Source: Portulaca oleracea (lineage: Eukaryota; Streptophyta; Magnoliopsida; Caryophyllales; Portulacaceae). Taken from it: a stretch of DNA of 64,000 bases. Under the pieces are notes generated by a model. It was not told the DNA's origin and searched no databases. It saw only the letters and a list, made by a program, of their open reading frames with translations. This document shows, in pieces, positions 47,120-57,394 of this stretch. The stretch is from NCBI GenBank assembly GCA_029582165.1, contig CM055876.1, positions 15,747,001-15,811,000 on the forward strand, written 5' to 3'. A program made the translations under genes and the position numbers. Numbering within the stretch: the stretch's first letter is position 1; every line of letters starts with the position of its first letter.

Positions 47120-47427
47120 ATCCCTAGCTATCGACTTCCAACCCTAAAAACTTCCTTATGGTCTTCTTGTTATTTTTTTGTTTTTGAAAAACATTTTGGT
47201 TGCCAGACATACCTCCCGGTTCCTTTTTGAATGAAAGTCAAAACGGGAGAGATGAATCATGCATATTCTCTTGGTTGGACTGTTTTTTCTTGTCTTGGTT
47301 GGACTTTTGGATTGATCTTTTTTTTGTGTTTGTAAACATCTGAACATATTTTGATGCCATCTTATATATGCTCCTTATCTATCATACTCCCCATTACTAT
47401 ATCTGCATTAGTTTTGATCTTTCACTC

Positions 47428-47440
47428 AAAAGGGGGAGAT
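47428..47440 (+). promoter_or_regulatory. Polypurine tract of the SIRE-like element
   Basis: AAAAGGGGGAGAT directly before the 3' LTR. Confidence 0.85.
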
Positions 47441-48358
47441 TGTAGAATCCCTCTTAATACAGATAGAAGGTCCCTGGCCTTAAGCATCCCAAGGACATTC
47501 ATCATCCAACACCTCAAAGACGTCTAGCACAGATGTTGCTTTTTGACGTGAAAGACAAAAGGAGCAAAAATCAGGGAAGTTTTCTGGAAACAACATTATC
47601 TGTTTTCTCCATCCTTTTTCTAACCAGACTAATCGATTGCCACTATTTGTATTGTAGGAAACAATCGAGCAAGAAATTGAAAAGAAAATAAAAGTGCAAG
47701 TTCCAAAAATCTCGCAAACAAGGAAAGAAGACTGAAGCACAATTGGAAGGAAAGGCGAAGCCAAAGAAAGGAAGAATCCGACAGAATCAAATCTCAACGA
47801 CTCTATTCTGCTATCAACTTATAAATAGAAGACATAGAGATTGAAGAAAAACCAACGACTCCACGGAAGCAATCGGGTGTTCAAAACAGATAATTGGTTT
47901 CTGTGTTTTGCTTGAATTCTTTCTTCGAGTAGAGAGAAGAGTGTTTGTGTGAGAAGTTTGATTGAGTGTAATCAATTCCTTCACGGACTTAGGTTTTGAT
48001 TTTTGCTCTTGTAATCGATTCCTAGAAGGACTTAGGATCGATTTGTGTTTACACTAAATTTGTGTTTGGTGGTATTTTTCAGAAATCATTTGAAGTGTCC
48101 TCTGCAAGGCACTTGGTTATTCTATAAACCTAACGGCGTTCACCTTAGGCAAGTTCAGTTCGCATTCTGTTCCATTAAAATAAATGAGGTTATTCTGTTT
48201 TTGTTTATTTTCCTTTGTTTCAAGTTTCAAGTTTATTTGAATTATCTTAAGTTGAATCTTAATCTGAATAGATTAAGACCCTAACGTCCTTTACTAGTGA
48301 ATATTTGTGCAGAAATTTCCATAACCCTATTCATCTCTCCTCCTCTAGGGTTCTTTCA
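47441..48358 (+). repeat. 3' LTR of the SIRE-like element
   Basis: 918 bp, TGTAGAATCC to TTCTTTCA; TATA box at about 47820. Confidence 0.85.
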
Positions 48359-48590
48359 ATCGGGTCGTTAAGGAAGTGTCTTGCTCTCAACTTCATCACG
48401 TGCGATCCTCCATACTTGTCTCACCAGCAAAGCCAGATTGAAAGCTTCTAAGTCACAAAACCCGAGACCCCTGTCCACTTTCTTCCTATATAGATTCTCT
48501 TTGGGAATCAGGTGCAATTTCCTCTTACCTCTATGGTGTCTCCACCGGCAGCTAGTGATGTGGGCTTGAAGTTCTTCAATGAAATACTAC
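48359..48590 (-). pseudogene. LINE RT C-terminal region, first piece
   Basis: Minus strand: WRHHRGKRKLHLIPKENLYRKK then GLGFCDLEAFNLALLVRQVWRI. It matches the plant L1-like block W.......+.+HW+.W..L..PK..GG+G..+L..FN.ALL.KQ.WR+. With 36151-35919 and 33631-33490 it forms one collinear LINE fragment interrupted twice. Confidence 0.8.
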
Positions 48591-49800
48591 ATTTGAAAAT
48601 TGTAAATATAAGTTACTCAGCGTTAAATATACAGCTAAACACATAAGGGGAGGCCAGGGAAGGAGCAGAAAATTAATTAATATATAATAAAAGAAAGATA
48701 GGAAAATTAGCGATATGTAGGTGAATTACATAATTTTGATCAATGATAATGTATAGAATATATAGGACATATGCAGTTATCTTAAAAACTGAGGTGTTAT
48801 TCTTTGGTCAAGTTAGATTCAGGTTAAAATGGTTAGGTTAGGAGAGGAAAGTAAAGGAAAAGATAGGATAGGATAGAAAATGATATGATTGGTTTCAGTT
48901 AAGTTAGTTGTTGGGTGAAAATATTTTTTTAATAAAATTTGAATATTTTTGGGAAAATAAATGAAAAACTAGTTATAGGTGTTTGAAAAAGTGGATTTGT
49001 TTGAGATTAAAATAATATTATTTGAATTATTTTATTTATAAAACTGTTTTTGGTTTGAGTGTTGTTTAGGGAATTGAGTTAGGTTAGGTTAGGTAAAGAT
49101 AAGTTAAATTAAATCAGGTTAAGTTTGTTATGTCTAACTCAACTAAAGTCCAGAAATATTGTTACTAATTCCTGGAAAGACAAGGAAAGTATTTAGCATA
49201 ATAACCCAAAAAAATTATTTTCCTATGTTAGTTATATTCCATGAACTTTGACACTTTGTTGCAGCATATACGTGAGTTTGATGCAGACAATAATTTGTGT
49301 ACTATCTGTGTTTTGAAAAGAGAATGAGAATCTAAGGTTACTTATATAAAATTGTCTACCTGGGAAATTAAAGTTAAAAGATTTACGTTTAATAATGGTA
49401 CTACTCCGTAGTATAATAATGATTATGGTGTATGTAGCTATGTAACTAGTTGTAATTAATTTGGAGGTCAAAAAGAAGACCAAACATATTGGACCCATCA
49501 TGCCACTATCATTTGCTTCCCACCTTTTATGTTCATTTAGCCTCATTTGCACTATGTTTAGCCTCTTTCACAATCACGTTATGCTCCTTTTCTATTTTTC
49601 CTCCTTTTTCCTTTTATCTCTAGTTAATATTCCATCTTTAATCAAATTTCGTTCTCTCTTCTGAAACAATTAGCCTTTTCCTCTATGTGATTGTTACTTC
49701 TTAATTCACACTTTAATTAATTTCTTCTATTTTAAAATAATTATTACTTTTTATTTTTCAATACTTAATTTAATTATTTTTATCTTTGATAATTATATTA
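48591..49800. other. AT-rich spacer
   Basis: Contains a GGTTAGGTTAGG/GATAGGATAGG-like purine-rich patch (48825-48885, 49070-49130) and no coding sequence I can support. Confidence 0.5.
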
Positions 49801-50038
49801 CTTCCTACATTTTTATTTATGTGTCACTTACTCACTTTTGTATCAAAAGTTTTGACCACTAATACCTTAACTTATATAATAATTCATTATACAAAATTGA
49901 TGTCATTAGATTCATAATAAAAATACTATTAGAAAAATATAATATTATATATTTTTCATAAAAATCTTATATGAGAAATTATTGATTAAGGATGAACCTT
50001 ACAAAACGTAAATGACAAATAATAAAATACGGAGGGAG
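49801..50038. mobile_element. Stowaway-like MITE
   Basis: The right end reads ATACGGAGGGAG followed by TA (50039-50040). The left end CTTCCTACATTTTTATTTAT after TA (49799-49800) is a diverged inverted partner of CTCCCTCCGTATTTTATTAT. 238 bp. Confidence 0.75.
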
Positions 50039-50070
50039 TACCTTTTTGCATTTTCATTCATTAAAACTAG

Positions 50071-50492
50071 GATTATTGGACGATAATATACTGAACATTA
50101 CGGGCATTGGACAATAATGCACTGAACTTTTTTTTGGACTCTAATACACTGTACTTTGAGGGTATTGGACAATAATGCACTCAGACCAATTTTGGTGGTG
50201 GTCGACGCGGTGGCTCTTCTACTTTGACATGTCGTTTTTCTACTTTTTTTTATAAATGTTTTTTGTCGTGTAAGAAAGTACACATAAATAGGATGACTAA
50301 TACATTTTCATTTGAAAAAAGAAAAACGAAACTTAAAAGAAGAACCACCACCAAGTCAACCACCACCGTAATTGTTCTAAGTTCATTATTGTCCAATACC
50401 CTCAAAGTTTCAGTGTATTAAAGTCTAAAAAACAAGTTCAATACATTATTGTCTAATATCTCTAAAGTTCAATGTATTATCATTTAATAATC
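50071..50492. mobile_element. Inverted-repeat MITE, 422 bp
   Basis: Arms of about 120 bp: GATTATTGGACGATAATA...GAGGGTATTGGACAATAATG at left, and the diverged complement at right (ending ATTATCATTTAATAATC). Words like 'GGACAATAATGCACTGAAC' repeat inside the arm. No clear target duplication. Confidence 0.7.
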
Positions 50493-50634
50493 TTTTTTTT
50501 TTAATATTGACCCAACATGGCCCAAACAATATATATAAGCTCAAGCAAAATAAAGAAACAACAATGTACAACACAAACAACCAAAAAAACAAATCTAAAA
50601 ACAATCCTCTATAGCGGAATTCCAGGCAATTGTG

Positions 50635-51024
50635 GTGTGTTTGGTTCCATGAGTTTCTTAGGAAAGTTAGTCAACTTTCCCAAAGTTGACTAACTTTCCC
50701 ATATTTGGGAGTAAAAATAGGTTGGGGAAGTTTTTAACTAGGACCCACGATTTCCCCATGGATCATGATGAACTTTCCAAGGGGGGTGTGGGAAAGTTTC
50801 TTTCCCATGGGAAATGAAAACTTTTTGCAACTCAACTTCTCAAAATGCCCCTAAAAATATATTTTTATAAATTAATATATAAGGATAGTTTGGACATTTC
50901 AAATAAACTTTCCTACAAACTTTACCATGGTAACCAAACACTGTGAAATATTTTCCCAACAAACACTTTCCCAGGAAAAAGTCTCCTAAGAAATATTTTC
51001 CTGGGAAAGAACCAAACTAACCAT
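50635..51024. mobile_element. PIF/Tourist-like or hAT-like MITE
   Basis: Left GTGTGTTTGGTTCCATGAG and right complement GGTTAGTTTGGTTCTTTCCC share GTTTGGTTC. Both subterminal regions carry CTTAGGA and AGGAAAGT/TTTCCCA words. About 390 bp, non-coding. Superfamily is not settled because the ends are not exact. Confidence 0.6.
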
Positions 51025-52302
51025 TAGAAAAATATTGCCTCGTCCCTAACTCTTCCCAGCTGCATCCTTCGCAGAGATATAGCTTTTGTTTACTAGCCAG
51101 CATAGCATAGACCAGTTCTCCAAATTAACAACCCAGAACATGGTATCCTTTGTGATAAACTTCTACTAAAATAGAGAGCCCAAATAATTATCTCGTTCAT
51201 ACATGAAGGGAAATCAGAAAAATCTATTTTGAAAAAGAGAGGCCCTAAAAATAATTTCGGTATGCTTTAGAATTCTTTGTTTTTGCCTTAACTTGAATAA
51301 TTCTTCATCATTCAATTCAAAGTTAGATGGGTCAAATAGAGTAGACCCAATAGAGTATCATTTTCTCAACAAGCTCCTCAACATAATTTGTAGGCTTGCA
51401 CTAGTATATGTATTAGTTAGTTGTGATATGTTTTTTTTTTTTTTTTAAAAAAAAAAAGAAGACTAGTTGTGATATGTTAATATTGATTAATTGGGAAAGT
51501 ATTTACATACGTATTAGTTTGTTAAATAATACATTAAAAATAAATTATAAAATTATTGTTTTCAATTTATTATAAATAATAATCATCTTTTAAAATAAAT
51601 ATTGATTAACAGTTATCAACACTTTGCGCCTCGATCATGAAAAAATACAGATTAGAAAAAAGAGCCTAAGAATTAAAATGGGAAATCATACAAAGTTTGT
51701 AATTAATCAGAAGTGAAGGCGACAAAAACAAGCATCCAAGTATGGCCAATGGTGATACATATAGTACAGGTGGTAGCTGTCGTGTAGTTTGTGGGCTAAG
51801 TTTCTTATTAGTGTTAATCATAAGATAAATGTTTATTTATCATTTTGCTCCTTAAAAACTATTAAGAGGGAAAGGCATAACATCACATGGACCCGTGGGA
51901 GTTGTGGAAGTGGCAGCTCATGCACAACGTGCTCATTGCTTTCTTATTGGTCCCTCATCTTCTATAAATCATCTTTTTTGGGGAGGCTTTACGTATTGTA
52001 TTATAACTTAATATGGGGTTTTATTTATTTATTTATATGTAAATAATAGTATATATTCTTATGATCAGTATATTGCATGCTGTACTCGTACTTATCAAAA
52101 ATATTTTAAAATCTCTGCTATTTTTATTTGTGTGTACATCTAAGAAAATAAAGTTCAAAATTTAAAGAAAATACTACTGCTCAAAAAGAAAGTAGATTAT
52201 AATTCTCTTTGAAAAAAATAAATTTATATTCCAAATCTTTGATCTGTAATTCTTCATTCAAAATTTTCATTGTAAATATCTTTTCATTGTTTACTAATAA
52301 AA
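51025..52302. other. AT-rich spacer
   Basis: No gene supported. A poly-T/poly-A tract at 51433-51463 is flanked by a 15-bp direct repeat (see findings). Confidence 0.5.
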
Positions 52303-53300
52303 GGGAAATTGGAATTAAATAAACCAATTTTTCGGGGTGCTTTGATATAGCGAACCAACATTGAACATTAATATTAGACAAACTGACCTTAATATGTTGT
52401 TTTTTCCAACAAACCACCACCAAATCAAAGTAGTCGGAAGTGTGACGTGGCGGTGACGGAAGCTTACATGGGGGTGTTTTGGCAAAAAAAAAAGGAATAT
52501 TAATATTAGTCACTATGAGAAGCTTCTGCCAGTAAGCTTACATGGAGGGTTATTTGCATTTTGGACCCCAAAGTATAGGGGTATTTATATTCAGGACCCT
52601 TGGTTTTCATTGTTTATTTTTAGGACCCTATAGTTTATGATTAAATAAAAATGGACCTTAAAGTTTGCAGTTTGAAAAAAAAGACTCATGTATTGTTTTT
52701 CTTTTGCTTCCCATGTTTGAATTTATCTCCCGATTAGCGCCAAACTTCAGGAGTAAGGTTAAAATTGATATTGAAGTTATAATACACCTCTTTTATTCAT
52801 GTTGGAACAAATTAGACCCTGAAGTACCCAGTGTCTACGTAGTTCCGACATGAATGAGTGAGGTGTATTACTGAAGGGTCTAATTAGTTCCGGCATGAAT
52901 AAAAGAGGTGTATTACAGCTTCAATATTAGTTTTAACCTTAGTCCTGATATTTGGCTCTAACCGGGAGATAAATTCAAACATGGGAGGAAAAAGAAAAAC
53001 AGTACACGGGCCTTTTTCTTCAAACTACAAACTTTAAGGTCCTTTTTTATCCAACCATAAACTTTAGGGTCCTAAAAATAAACAATGAAAACCAAGGATT
53101 TAGAATATAAATACCCCTATACTTCGGGGTCCAAAATGCAAAACCCCCCCTCCCACGTCACACTTCCGACGAGTTTGACTCGGTGGCGGTTTGTTGGAAA
53201 AAATAACTTATTAAGGTCAGTTTGTCTAATATTAATAATCAAAGTTGGTTCGTTATATCAAAGCAACCCCAAAGGTTGATTTATTTAATTCGAATTTCCC
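52303..53300. mobile_element. Palindromic Mutator-like element, 998 bp
   Basis: The ends GGGAAATTGGAATTAAATAAA and complement GGGAAATTCGAATTAAATAAA begin arms that continue almost to the centre (about 52830 and 52860). The flanks CTAATAAAA (52294-52302) and TTAATAAAA (53301-53309) form a 9-bp duplication with one mismatch. The left arm has about 80 extra bases (52465-52545). The terminal GGGAAATT is shared with the element at 6112, though the remaining arm differs. Non-coding. Confidence 0.8.
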
Positions 53301-53667
53301 TTAATAAAATCATTTTATTTTAATTATATAAAAAAATCTCTTTTTTAAAGGAGAAAAGATGTCCTTTCATTATTATACTATGGTTTGGAATTGGATCGTC
53401 ATCAATAAATTTATATTCAAAATGCTTGTTTATATTCACGCCGCAAAAAGGTTCAAGTATGGAGTTGGACTTGGAATCAGAGGCTCCTTTAAATGCCTAC
53501 ATCAACTAGCGAGGAATGTAAAGTCCAATCCTTCTATTTTTCTTTTGGGGTTTTGACCATGAAGGATGACCCATTAACCCATTTAACCATGAAGTTATCT
53601 CATGACCATGGGGTTCTAAATTGCAATTAAATATGGGACCCAACTGGCTGATTTGGTAGTACAAGTG

Positions 53668-53669
<2 letters not shown>
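53301..53669. other. Spacer before the TA repeat
   Basis: No gene seen. The 65-codon frame at 53359-53556 has no recognisable domain. Confidence 0.5.

Positions 53670-53716
<47 letters not shown>
53670..53716. repeat. (TA)n microsatellite, left half
   Basis: About 23 units up to the 5' LTR. The repeat resumes at 63377, so the copia element inserted into it. Confidence 0.9.
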
Positions 53717-53720
<4 letters not shown>

Positions 53721-53934
53721 ATAAAATAATATATTTGTTTGTGAATGTCCATTAATATCTCTTAGGTGGTTAGGGTTTAAGAGGAATTTTTCATGTGATC
53801 TCACTATGTAATTAGTATAAATACCCCTTGTGGGTTATGAATAAAAGATCGCTCATTCTCCTCCCTCAATCTCTCTGTGTCTCTACTATTATTATTCTCT
53901 CTGTATCGTGTTCATCTATTATTGTTTCATAACA
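53717..53934 (+). repeat. 5' LTR of the decayed copia
   Basis: TGTTATAAAATAAT to TTTCATAACA, 218 bp. TATA box TATAAATAC at 53816-53824 and an AATAAA signal near 53840. Confidence 0.9.
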
Positions 53935-53947
53935 CGTTATCAGCACC
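53935..53947 (+). promoter_or_regulatory. Primer-binding site, internal tRNA-iMet type
   Basis: CGTTATCAGCACC directly after the LTR. TTATCAGCAC is the motif of copia elements thought to prime from a half initiator tRNA. Confidence 0.7.
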
Positions 53948-54064
53948 AAACTCTACTACTTTTTTTTTTCTAATAAGGTAATTAATTACACGTATGCTTT
54001 TTATGTCTTCGTTCCCTATCACTTATTCAATTCATATTGGATTCATTCCGATATTCTTTTTCTT

Positions 54065-55115
54065 AATGGTGAACCGGAAGTTCACCCCATCACTAATATT
54101 AAGATCGTCATTCTCATTTGAAGGAGTGTAAATATTAGTGGTGAACCAGAAGTTCACCCCGATAATGAAACATTTATTTTTCATTAGTTGCCAGAAGTTC
54201 ACTATGATGTTGAAATTTGTATAATCTTCTTGGTGAACCAGAAGTTCACCCTTCTGTTAATATTAAATTTGTATAATTTATATTTATGAACAACTTTGTT
54301 GTCAGATTGTTGTGTACTAATTTATAGTCTTTAGGTATAAGATTTTATGTGTTTTCATTAACGAACCAGAAGTTCGTCCCAATAATACGAAGTTTATTTT
54401 ATTTTATTAATGAACCAGAAGTTCACTTCATTGCCTTTATATGGTTAAAGTCTTTTGTTATTTGATATTATGGTGATAGTTAAAGATTGTATAATTTCAT
54501 TGATGAACCAGAAGTTCACTCCAGTAGTAAGAATTTTACATTATTTCATCAAGTGAACCAGAAGTTCACTAATAGATCCCAAATTTTATCTTATCAATGA
54601 CCAGAAGTTCACCTTACACTTGATAGTATTGTTTGATTTCATTAGTGAATCAGAAATTCACTATAGTACAAATATTTCATTTAATCTTATAAGTGAACTG
54701 GAAGTTCACCGGAATGGTAAGAATTTTACCTTACTAATTCATTAAGTAAACTAGAAGTTTACTCGTATGTCGACAGTTTTATCTTATGAGTGAACTAGAA
54801 GTTCGCTCTAATATTGACCATGTTATTTTATTAATTAACGAGAAGTCCTATCCAATAATAAGAATTTTGTCTTATTTCATTAGTGAACCTGAAGTTCACT
54901 CTAATGTTAAGAATTTTATCTAGTTTTATTAGTGACTAGAAGTTCACTCTGTTATTGAAAAAAAAAAATCTTATTTCATTGGTGAACCAGAAGTTTGTTC
55001 TACCACTAATATTAAATTTTATTTTTGTTGATTACACGTATTTGTAGTGAATCAGAAGTTCACTCCAATCACTGAAGCTCTATATAATATCATTAGTGAA
55101 CCAGAAGTTCGCTTT
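54065..55115 (+). repeat. Array of GTGAAC-cagaa-GTTCAC hairpins
   Basis: About 19 copies of a 17-bp dyad, 40-130 bp apart, in a loose unit like TTATTTCATTA-dyad-TCNAATNNTAAGAATTTTATC. Perfect stems start at 54069, 54141, 54233, 54361, 54553, 54645, 54693, 54746 and 54883. Wobble-paired stems start at 54790, 54982, 55047 and 55096. Five-pair stems lie at 54411 and 54504. Decayed copies lie near 54187, 54598, 54833 and 54932. The array fills the place where gag should be. Confidence 0.9.
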
Positions 55116-55199
55116 CCTGCCAATTAGAGTATAGAGTTGTTAATTGGCATAAGAATTGTTGAAAGACGATGATAGTATACTTGAGGTTATTAAGGTTTA

Positions 55200-55560
55200 T
55201 ATCGTCGATTAAATTGAGCATTTTTGTTACAAGTGTGGAGTTTAATGTTTAGATGAGAAATGTACAAATTTTATTAATAATGGCCTATGGGATCATCAGA
55301 ACCCCCAAATGGTTTTGTCTTATTCCCTGAAGTGAATGTGGCTGAATATAAATTCAAGAATAATCATGAGCAAAACAAAGATCACGCCAGTAGCCGTGAC
55401 AGTCGACATAGTCGTGGTCATAGTCATGTTGATCTTTTAAAAGATGATATTCCTACCAGGAGTAGGAACACGGAATCGAAAAGCATGAATGATACAAAAG
55501 TGAATTATTAACGAGGAAATGGAAATGACACGTACCTGTTGTACGTCATAATATCTTGTT
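55200..55560 (+). pseudogene. Copia gag C-terminal relic
   Basis: A zinc-knuckle-like HFCYKCG (near 55220) and a frame 55287-55511 with a His/Arg/Ser-rich tail (SRDSRHSRGHSHVDL). No intact frame. The preceding part of gag is missing or replaced by the hairpin array. Confidence 0.5.
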
Positions 55561-55910
55561 GAACCTTATCAAGCGTAATCAAAAGCACAAGATATTATTT
55601 TATAAACTTTTGATAGTAAGTGATATTATTGTTTATGTTGCGCATGTTGTTTCAAGTCGCTGCTTCTTAGATGTCCCTCTTGACACTGTTCAAAGACTTT
55701 AGCAATTGTTGTGTTTTAATTATTCTTCAGCCCCTTTGTTGATTGACATTGAACTCTGTCGAGGACAATTAAATTATTCTAACTTTGGTAACTTAAATGT
55801 TAATTGTGAATTTGATATTGAAGATATATATGGGGGAAACTAGGTCTGGACATTATGAATTTGACCTCCTTGCTAGAAAATTAATTATATGCATAGTGAT
55901 CAAATATAGC

Positions 55911-56458
55911 TGTAAAACCTCGAGTTTTGGTTACAGCTACCGTTAGATTTCCGTCTGAAAAACCGTTAAGTAAAGTTTAAGTTTCGAGGACGAAACTTCC
56001 TTTAAGGGGGTAATGATGTAAAACCCTGAAAAATTCGATTATTGTTACCGTTAAAATTTCTGACGTGCGTTATTTACGTTATTTATATGTTTGTGATCAC
56101 GTGGAGCTTTTAGGACCGCGAGTAGGTTACTTGGAATTTTTAGTGACTGAAAATTATCATTTGGGAAATTTTCGGTTATCGGGTAATTTTATTAGGATCA
56201 GTTTGTGGTAACTATTTTAGAAAAAGTGTTGTTATTAAGAGAGAGTTTTTATGAGATGTGTTAAATTCAATCTAGGTTTTTATACTAATTTTTTTCTAAC
56301 CTAATTTCCCCCCTAATTTACCCAAATTCCCTCCCATTTGGAAAATTCAAACCAGTTGTTTTCCCCCCTAAACTGCACGCCCTCCCCCTTCCTCCTTATA
56401 TCTATTGGTCACTATTGTAAACCCATGCAACGTCCCCTCCCAAACATCACAATCACGT

Positions 56459-56499
<41 letters not shown>

Positions 56500-57337
56500 C
56501 TCTCTCTCTCTCTCTCTCTCTCTCCCTAATATTATTGTACTGTGCTTGCTGCTGCTTATTTTACCCCGAGGCAACCACCAACCTGACCCCAATCTTGCTC
56601 CACCACCTCCACCTTCCTCCTCCTCCATTCTTCTTCTTCTTCTTCTTCTCTTTCACTTCCTGCCGCCCCCGTCCCTTTTTCCAACCGCCGTACCACCACG
56701 CAGACCACTGCCCAACGCCTCTTCTATGACGGAAGTTGCCGCACCGACCGCCGCTTCCCCTTCTATGCTCGTCGCCGTGCCCAGACCAACAAGGCGTTGC
56801 TGCTGCTGAGCCCAAACGCACAGCCTCACAACCACCGCGGCCCCGGTCGACCACCGACCCTACCGACTGCCCCTCTGCCCGTTCGACCGCCCCAGCTCCG
56901 GCGAAAGACGATCCCAGCTCCGACGACCCTCTTTTGGCCACAGTTCTTGCTCAGTTTACTGTTGCTCGTTACCACCGCCAACGTCCGACGCCGATGACCT
57001 CCGAGCCGCCACCATCGCCGCTGCAGCACCCCCGTTGACCACCACAGCCGGTCACTCCCTCCCCCTCTGCTTAGTAATCTCCTAAAAACCCATTCTTTAA
57101 TGTTGTTCTGTGATGTCATTTATTTGGGTGTATGTGTGATTAATAGATGTGAGTGAAGTGTTTAATTTGGTAGATTAAGTTACCAATATTTGTTAATACA
57201 TGTGAATTATATTGTTATAATATGTAAATGATGTTAGGGTTTGATTAGGATTGTTTATATGAGTATTATTATTATTATTATCAAGTTTTCACAAGTTCTT
57301 GTACTAGTATTAAGTTTTCATTATATTATATAGTTCC

Positions 57338-57394
<57 letters not shown>

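Larger units (their letters stand above)
36152..48358 (+). mobile_element. SIRE-like Ty1/copia element with internal duplication
   Basis: LTRs of 916 bp (36152-37067) and 918 bp (47441-48358) are flanked by ATCAG and ATCGG (4 of 5 bases). Gag, protease, integrase, RT and RNase H follow in copia order, then a third ORF of the kind found downstream of pol in SIRE/Maximus elements. A 3.5-kb segment (RT to the third ORF) is tandemly repeated, which explains the 12.2-kb length. Many stops are present, so it is non-autonomous. It interrupts the LINE. Confidence 0.85.

Noticed and set aside
54065..55115. CRISPR-like array of dyads
   Set aside because: This is a plant nuclear retrotransposon. Spacers are similar to each other, vary in length, and no cas genes exist.
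56405..57038. Proline/serine-rich ORFs of 100-134 aa
   Set aside because: Low-complexity translation of a (CT)n tract and GC-rich block in the solo LTR; overlapping frames are open on both strands.
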